From contig NC_079244.1 in the NCBI RefSeq assembly GCF_028009165.1, positions 1,116,001 through 1,180,000 of the forward strand: a stretch of 64,000 nt of DNA, given 5' to 3'. The notes below the pieces were generated by a model. The model saw nothing but the letters and a program-made list of their open reading frames with translations. It did not search any database and had not been told where the DNA came from. Source of the DNA: Akanthomyces muscarius. Lineage: Eukaryota; Ascomycota; Sordariomycetes; Hypocreales; Cordycipitaceae. Of the stretch, positions 59,677 through 64,000 are shown piece after piece. How positions within the stretch are numbered: position 1 is the first letter of the stretch; each line of letters opens with the position of its first letter. A program made the position numbers and the translations under genes.

Positions 59677-60585
59677 TCACATAATGACACACTTGCTCTC
59701 CTCGCGCTCCTTCTTGACGCTTAGAGCAACGCGGGCAGCCTCGGTAAAGGCTTCATTGACACCACGATTCTTCATGGCAGAGCACTCAAGATAGCGCGAG
59801 GCTCCTATACGGCGGGCGACTTCGAGGCCTTGCTCGTAGGAGATGAGAGGCTTCTTCTCGCGGGGCTCGGCGGCTTCGGCGGCGGGGACGCTGGCGCCAG
59901 CCTCTTCCGGCTCTTCGTCTTCAGTTTGCTCGCGGAGATCGCACTTGAGGGCGACGAGGACCAGCTTGACGCCGGCGCAGTTGTCAGCAATCTCACCAAC
60001 CCATTTCGACTCGACGTTTTCCAGCGAATCCTTGCTGTCTACAGAGTAGCAGAGCATGATGAGGTCGGTGTCGTCTGAAGAACTGCGTTAGTAGATGAAC
60101 GAGAGCAGAGAACTAGCTGGACGGAGAGTCGCCTACCGTACGAGAGAGATCGCAGACGATCGAATTCTTCCTGGCCAGCAGTGTCCCACAGCGACAGCTC
60201 AATGTGGACGCTGTCGACAAAGATGTCTGCTCATCCATGTCAGTCATGTGTCCGTGTAAGAGATGGCTTTGCATTCGCATAGTTTGTACCGTGAACATAG
60301 TTTTCGAAGACTGTAGGCTCGTAGACGGTGGGAAAGTAGCTAGAGTATTGTCAGCGGCCGTGAGGTTGTCGTCGCGAAGCGTTCACCACATACCCTCTCG
60401 TGAACACGTTCAGCAGTGATGTTTTACCGCATGCACCATCGCCACTATTGTCAATCACTGTCAGCCGCAGTCCGTCGGGCGCAACCACCCGTCAATCGAT
60501 GCGACAGGCGGTGCGGCCCAAGACCAGATACGTACAGCAGTACCAGCTTGCGCTGGACGTTCTTCGATCCTCCGCAAAGGGGCAT
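59677..60585 (-). CDS. rho3: Rho-family GTPase Rho3
   Basis: Five exons (60585-60536, 60444-60394, 60339-60290, 60226-60137, 60074-59677) give 212 residues. All four introns (54-91 bp) have branch sites and keep phase. The start [17 protein letters not shown] is typical of fungal Rho3. The P-loop GDGACGKT (18-25), effector loop [14 protein letters not shown] (35-48), switch II DTAGQE (65-70), a KCDL base-recognition motif (124-127), ECSA (177-180) and the CAAX box CVIM (209-212) are all present. Rho3 works at the plasma membrane in polarised exocytosis and hyphal tip growth. An acidic Ala/Glu-rich insert of about 25 residues (129-153) replaces the usual short Rho insert region. The terminal Met predicts farnesylation. 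Confidence 0.96.
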
Positions 60586-61434
60586 CTTGTCTGTCGCGGG
60601 ATATCGATTGGGAACGTCGGAGAATTATCGCAGTTTATTCGGCACGACTGTTTCGTATTGAAGGTTGGTGGTTGGAGCTGGCGGGGGTTTCACGAGTCGT
60701 AGAGTCAGGCGTGGCCTCTCCTGGAGAAATAACAAAGCCAGACTGCCCTAACAAAGCCAGACGTAATCAGCGCGACACCGTGGAGATCTAGCGCCGAATG
60801 AAGACAAGGAGACAGTGCGGTGCGTTGGGGCCCGTGTTAATCGCCAGCAGCTGTCTGGATTCGAGCCGGTGACAGGGAAATGGCAGGAACAGGTAAGAAA
60901 AATAAATAAAGTGCAAGGTCCAAGCCCAGGATAGTCGAGGCGCGCGAGGTGGAGGATTGGAGAGAGTGGAGGGTCTGAGAGATGATCGCAACCTAGTATT
61001 GCCTCAGTGGTCAGGGGGACCACTACTGCCATTCCACCTGGGAACCCACCCAAATTTGTTAGTCGTAACTTGTCAGCGACTCAGCGCCCACTTGGGGGAA
61101 CACGGCGTCTCAAGCCAGCGTATCTCGCAACCGCATTTGCAACAAAGAAGCTTGTGGGTATGCGAACATGGCTTTTCAACTTCATTGTTAATGGCTATAA
61201 CTCAGGTCTCGCAACTTCCATGTTTAGTGAGGCGGGAAGCCAGCGACACGGGCCGGCCTGTGTCCCGTCCTGCGACAGCTAAATGCCAGCGCTGCGCAGC
61301 CGTGGATCTACCCCCCGTGTCTTGCAGGCGTAGGCTCATGCCGTAGGTTGATATCGGCTCTCGAATTGATATTCCGTAGAAGTAGTATTGAGTTCTCAAA
61401 TGTTTAATGTGTGATATATAGAATTGCCCTTGCT
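60586..61434. other. Intergenic
   Basis: This holds the Rho3 promoter side and the 3' flank of Cwc25. Short overlapping frames only. Confidence 0.45.
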
Positions 61435-62814
61435 TCAATCGTCGTCTTTCTGAAAACCATGCTTGTTGCGTCCCATTCTAGCTCCGAGATCCAAATCTCC
61501 GGCTTGCTGATGCAGTCCATTCGCGAACGCTCTATCGCCATTGCGCTCCCGCGCCTTATCATCTGCGTCTCGGGCGAGGCGATCCTTTTCGTCAATCGCG
61601 GCCAGCCGGTCGCTGCGATCCTGGTCCAGTTCGCTTGCAGCGTCCTGCATGGCCGCGAGTTTCCGTGCCTTTTCTTCCTCCCTGGCCCGCTCTTCTTCTC
61701 CATTGCTGTGATGTCGTCCGTTGCTATTTCCACCGCGTCTGTCTCGGTTACCGTTATGTCTTCCATCACCATTTCGGCCATGCCAGGGCCGATCTCCTCT
61801 TCTGTCATTTGAGTCGCGGTGGCGAGAGCCATCATTTCCAGGAGACCCATGTCGCGGTTGCCTAGCGTTCGAGTCGCGCTCTCTTCCGGGCGACCTGTCG
61901 TCATCTCTGCGTGTGTCGTCTCGCACATCATGTCTTCTGCCCCTTGGACCGCCCGGGTTGACTCGAGAATTGCGTTCGTCAAAGTCATCTCTCGACCTTC
62001 TGGCGCTTCTGTCATCGTGTCTATGTGCGTCGTCTCGCCCGCCATATCTTTTGTCTGTTGAATCACGGCGACGTCGAGAATTTCGTTCTTCGAGATCACC
62101 TCTCGACCGTCTAGCGCCTCCGTCGTCGTCGTGAGAATCAGACCGGCGCCGGCGCGGGCTTCGAGACCGTGAACGCGAATGACGTCGGAGCCTGCGCGAG
62201 CGGTCGTGATCGCGCTCTCTGTCTCGATCGCGGCTGTGATGGCGGTGGCGTCTTTTGTGTCTGTCTTCGCGGTGTCTGCCTCTATCTTTCTTATCGCTAT
62301 CGTCTGGCTTGCCCATCGAGGCCAGCAGTTGCCTGCGTCGAATAGGGTCGTTCATCATAGCTTCGTATGCAGCCTGTTCTTGGCGCTTGATCGCGAGAAG
62401 AGGGTCATCTCGAATCTTGGCTGCTGTGTCTCTAGCACTGTTCGCATTCTGCAGAGCCATGAAGCTTTCTTGTCCGGCGTTTTTTTCAAGCTTCTCGTGC
62501 TCGTTGCCTTTGATCAGGTTGTCGATTCGTCGCTTTCCAAGGAGGTACGCTTCCATTTCCTCAGTTGTACCGGCCTGGCCGTCGGTCGGCCCCTGGTACA
62601 TCCAGTCGACTCGGTCCACCCGCTTCTTTCCTCCGGCGGCCTCGAGTTGCCGCTGCAGCTCCTCTTTGGCGCGCTCTTCTTTGATTTCATCGATACGCTG
62701 TTGCGTCCGCTTGCGCTCAGCCAAAGCCTTTTGTTCTTCATCGTAAACAGCCGCCTGATTACGCCGAAGCGTTGGGTGGAACGACTTTTTCAAATTGAGA
62801 TCACCGCCTCCCAT
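61435..62814 (-). CDS. cwc25: Pre-mRNA splicing factor Cwc25
   Basis: A single exon of 459 residues from the ATG at 62814. The frame is open 16 codons upstream, but [20 protein letters not shown] is the conserved Cwc25 start. The N-terminal CIR/Cwc25 region (WMYQGP about residue 70, [13 protein letters not shown]) is followed by the conserved [29 protein letters not shown] long Arg/Asp/Ser/His-rich tail (RS/RD type) comes next, and the end is [18 protein letters not shown]. Cwc25 joins the spliceosome after Prp2 and promotes the first transesterification. The low-complexity tail is longer than in yeast (179 residues in total there), as usual in filamentous fungi. Confidence 0.93.
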   Translation of the reverse strand: MGGGDLNLKKSFHPTLRRNQAAVYDEEQKALAERKRTQQRIDEIKEERAKEELQRQLEAAGGKKRVDRVDWMYQGPTDGQAGTTEEMEAYLLGKRRIDNLIKGNEHEKLEKNAGQESFMALQNANSARDTAAKIRDDPLLAIKRQEQAAYEAMMNDPIRRRQLLASMGKPDDSDKKDRGRHREDRHKRRHRHHSRDRDRERDHDRSRRLRRHSRSRSRSPRRRRSDSHDDDGGARRSRGDLEERNSRRRRDSTDKRYGGRDDAHRHDDRSARRSRDDFDERNSRVNPGGPRGRRHDVRDDTRRDDDRSPGRERDSNARQPRHGSPGNDGSRHRDSNDRRGDRPWHGRNGDGRHNGNRDRRGGNSNGRHHSNGEEERAREEEKARKLAAMQDAASELDQDRSDRLAAIDEKDRLARDADDKARERNGDRAFANGLHQQAGDLDLGARMGRNKHGFQKDDD

Positions 62815-63273
62815 TTTTGCGGTCTGCGATAGTTGTTGTAATGGAGAGAAGAAGGCAGACAAATCATGGCCGACAGTGCCCGTGGCGATAAATTTGAGGC
62901 TGGTTCAGGCACTAGCGCTGCAGCCTGTCGGCCCCGCTATTTGAAGGTTCCGTGGCGGAAGCAGTTGACCGTCCCGCGCGTATGAACAACAGTCCATTTG
63001 AAAAAAGCTTCACAGAGAGTTATTTGACTCTTAATTTCTTCAACAATCTGTTTTACCGGAGAATACATGTCAGCTAAGGGGGTGCATATGAACAAGCCTA
63101 TTTAATGCTTCTAAAAACGCCAGCATTGTCAAACAAGGATCAAGAAGATTATAATATTCCGGAAATCTTTTCAAATATTCGTACATGGGCAACAAGCTCT
63201 GCGTTGTAAGCTCGCAAGCTTTCAATAGTAATATACAAAGTCAACGTTCAATCTCGTTCCCTCGGGCTCGAGA
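62815..63273. other. Intergenic between Cwc25 and uS14m
   Basis: Short AT-rich spacer between two minus-strand genes. Nothing else was seen. Confidence 0.45.
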
Positions 63274-63756
63274 TTACCAGCTTGCTCGCTTCACGCCGGG
63301 GATGTTTCCAGCGATGGCCTGCATTCTGAATTGGTACTGCATCGGGTTAGGGCGTTGGAAGTATTGCAAAGTTATCTTGTGCGCTTACTCTGCTCATCTT
63401 AAAGTCGCTCAGCACACCACGGCCCTGGCCGCCCATGATGCAGCGGTTGCGAATTTGTGTCGGTCGGGTGTAGCAGTGCATCTGCGCAAGCTGCAATTGA
63501 GCCTCCGCGCGGACTCGAGGGGAGAGGGTCGTATTTCGGATCATGTATCGCAGCGCTTGTCTGTTGTAGTCGTCTGTTAGCTCCTGCTTCAATTTCGCGT
63601 CGCGGCATGTGCATGGGCGTCTTCGTCGAATCGTGCGAGTCGTGCGTACCGCTCAGGTTCGAATTGCTCGAAAGTCTTGCGCTTGGTGTGATCGCGAATC
63701 GTTCGAATGTTGTAGAAGCATCCCAGATCGAGTTTTTTCGCTCGGAACATGGACAT
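63274..63756 (-). CDS. mrp2: Mitochondrial small-subunit ribosomal protein uS14m (Mrp2)
   Basis: Three exons (63756-63650, 63560-63389, 63336-63274) give 113 residues. Intron 1 is 89 bp (GTACGC, CTAAC, CAACAG) and joins the first exon to RQALRYMIRNTTLSPRVRAEAQLQL. Intron 2 is 52 bp (GTAAGC, CTAAC, TGCAG) and joins to YQFRMQAIAGNIPGVKRASW, the universally conserved uS14 end. TRPTQIRNRCIMGGQGRGVLSDFKMSR carries the rRNA-contact core. There is no zinc-binding CXXC pair, as usual in mitochondrial S14. It is part of the 37S mitoribosomal head. The ATG at 63756 (MSMFRAKKLDLG) is chosen because it fits other fungal S14m starts; the frame is open further upstream. Confidence 0.95.
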
Positions 63757-64000
63757 TTTGGCGGTATTGTGATGCTTGATCGACTGGATGATCATCGGAG
63801 AGGCGGGAAGCATGCGAAAGAATATCGTCCCGCCTCCCAGGGGATAATATCCGCAATTTAGCCGAGGCGGAACATCAGCGATTTTGTGCCCAATTCCGCG
63901 AAGCTTAAGCAGTGACAATTTTCGTGAGAAAAATAAAAGACTAGAAGAATTCAAAGAAAATGTATCAATATCTATGAATGTAATCTTTTTTTAATATAAA

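Noticed and set aside
63561..63649. Coding read-through of uS14m intron 1 (frame with KLKQELTDDYNRQ)
   Set aside because: It is in a different frame from exon 1. GTACGC, CTAAC and CAACAG give a phase-correct splice and a normal uS14m length.

Overview
The window is nuclear DNA of a filamentous ascomycete, most likely a Sordariomycete and possibly Hypocreales. This rests on short GT-AG introns (about 49-240 bp) with CTAAC/CTGAC branch sites, pyrimidine-rich leaders, loose gene spacing on both strands, and the gene set: GH72 and Crh cell-wall transglycosylases, a proteinase K-type subtilisin, a YAT amino-acid permease, Rho3 and an Osh3-type oxysterol-binding protein. The species cannot be fixed from the sequence. 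I support 24 protein-coding loci (three of them broken, one truncated) and one weak small gene. I saw no rRNA, tRNA, CRISPR array or intact transposon.

Layout. 1-7.4 kb is gene-poor, with a 2 x 63 bp tandem duplication and a truncated gene. 7.4-12.4 kb holds an orphan nuclear-type protein, an ornithine cyclodeaminase-family enzyme and a small gene with an in-frame stop. 14.5-17.5 kb is the Osh3-type lipid-transfer protein. 17.5-21.9 kb is a decayed stretch with a coiled-coil pseudogene and a Gly-rich pseudogene. 22-29 kb has a GPI-anchored GH72 glucanosyltransferase and a five-exon low-complexity protein. 30-43.3 kb is a run of seven minus-strand genes: flavohemoglobin, secreted YVTN beta-propeller, Tim17, beta-trefoil protein, amino-acid permease, a P-loop kinase/HAD/phosphoribosyltransferase fusion, and an orphan fungal protein. 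45-53 kb has a short-chain dehydrogenase lacking its catalytic Ser, then a convergent pair made of a subtilisin and a GMC oxidoreductase. 54.5-63.8 kb has a Crh transglycosylase with a long cytosolic tail, a small coiled-coil protein, Rho3, the splicing factor Cwc25 and mitoribosomal uS14m.

There is no obvious pathway cluster. A loose theme is cell surface and polarity: GH72 and Crh cross-link wall glucan and chitin, Rho3 directs exocytosis, the Osh protein works at ER-plasma membrane contacts, and the protease, propeller and GMC enzyme carry secretion signals. Mitochondrial functions are Tim17, uS14m and possibly the flavohemoglobin. The least familiar items are the kinase-HAD-PRTase fusion, the Ser-less SDR, the beta-trefoil protein, and the in-frame TAA codons that look like CAA-to-TAA changes at three loci.
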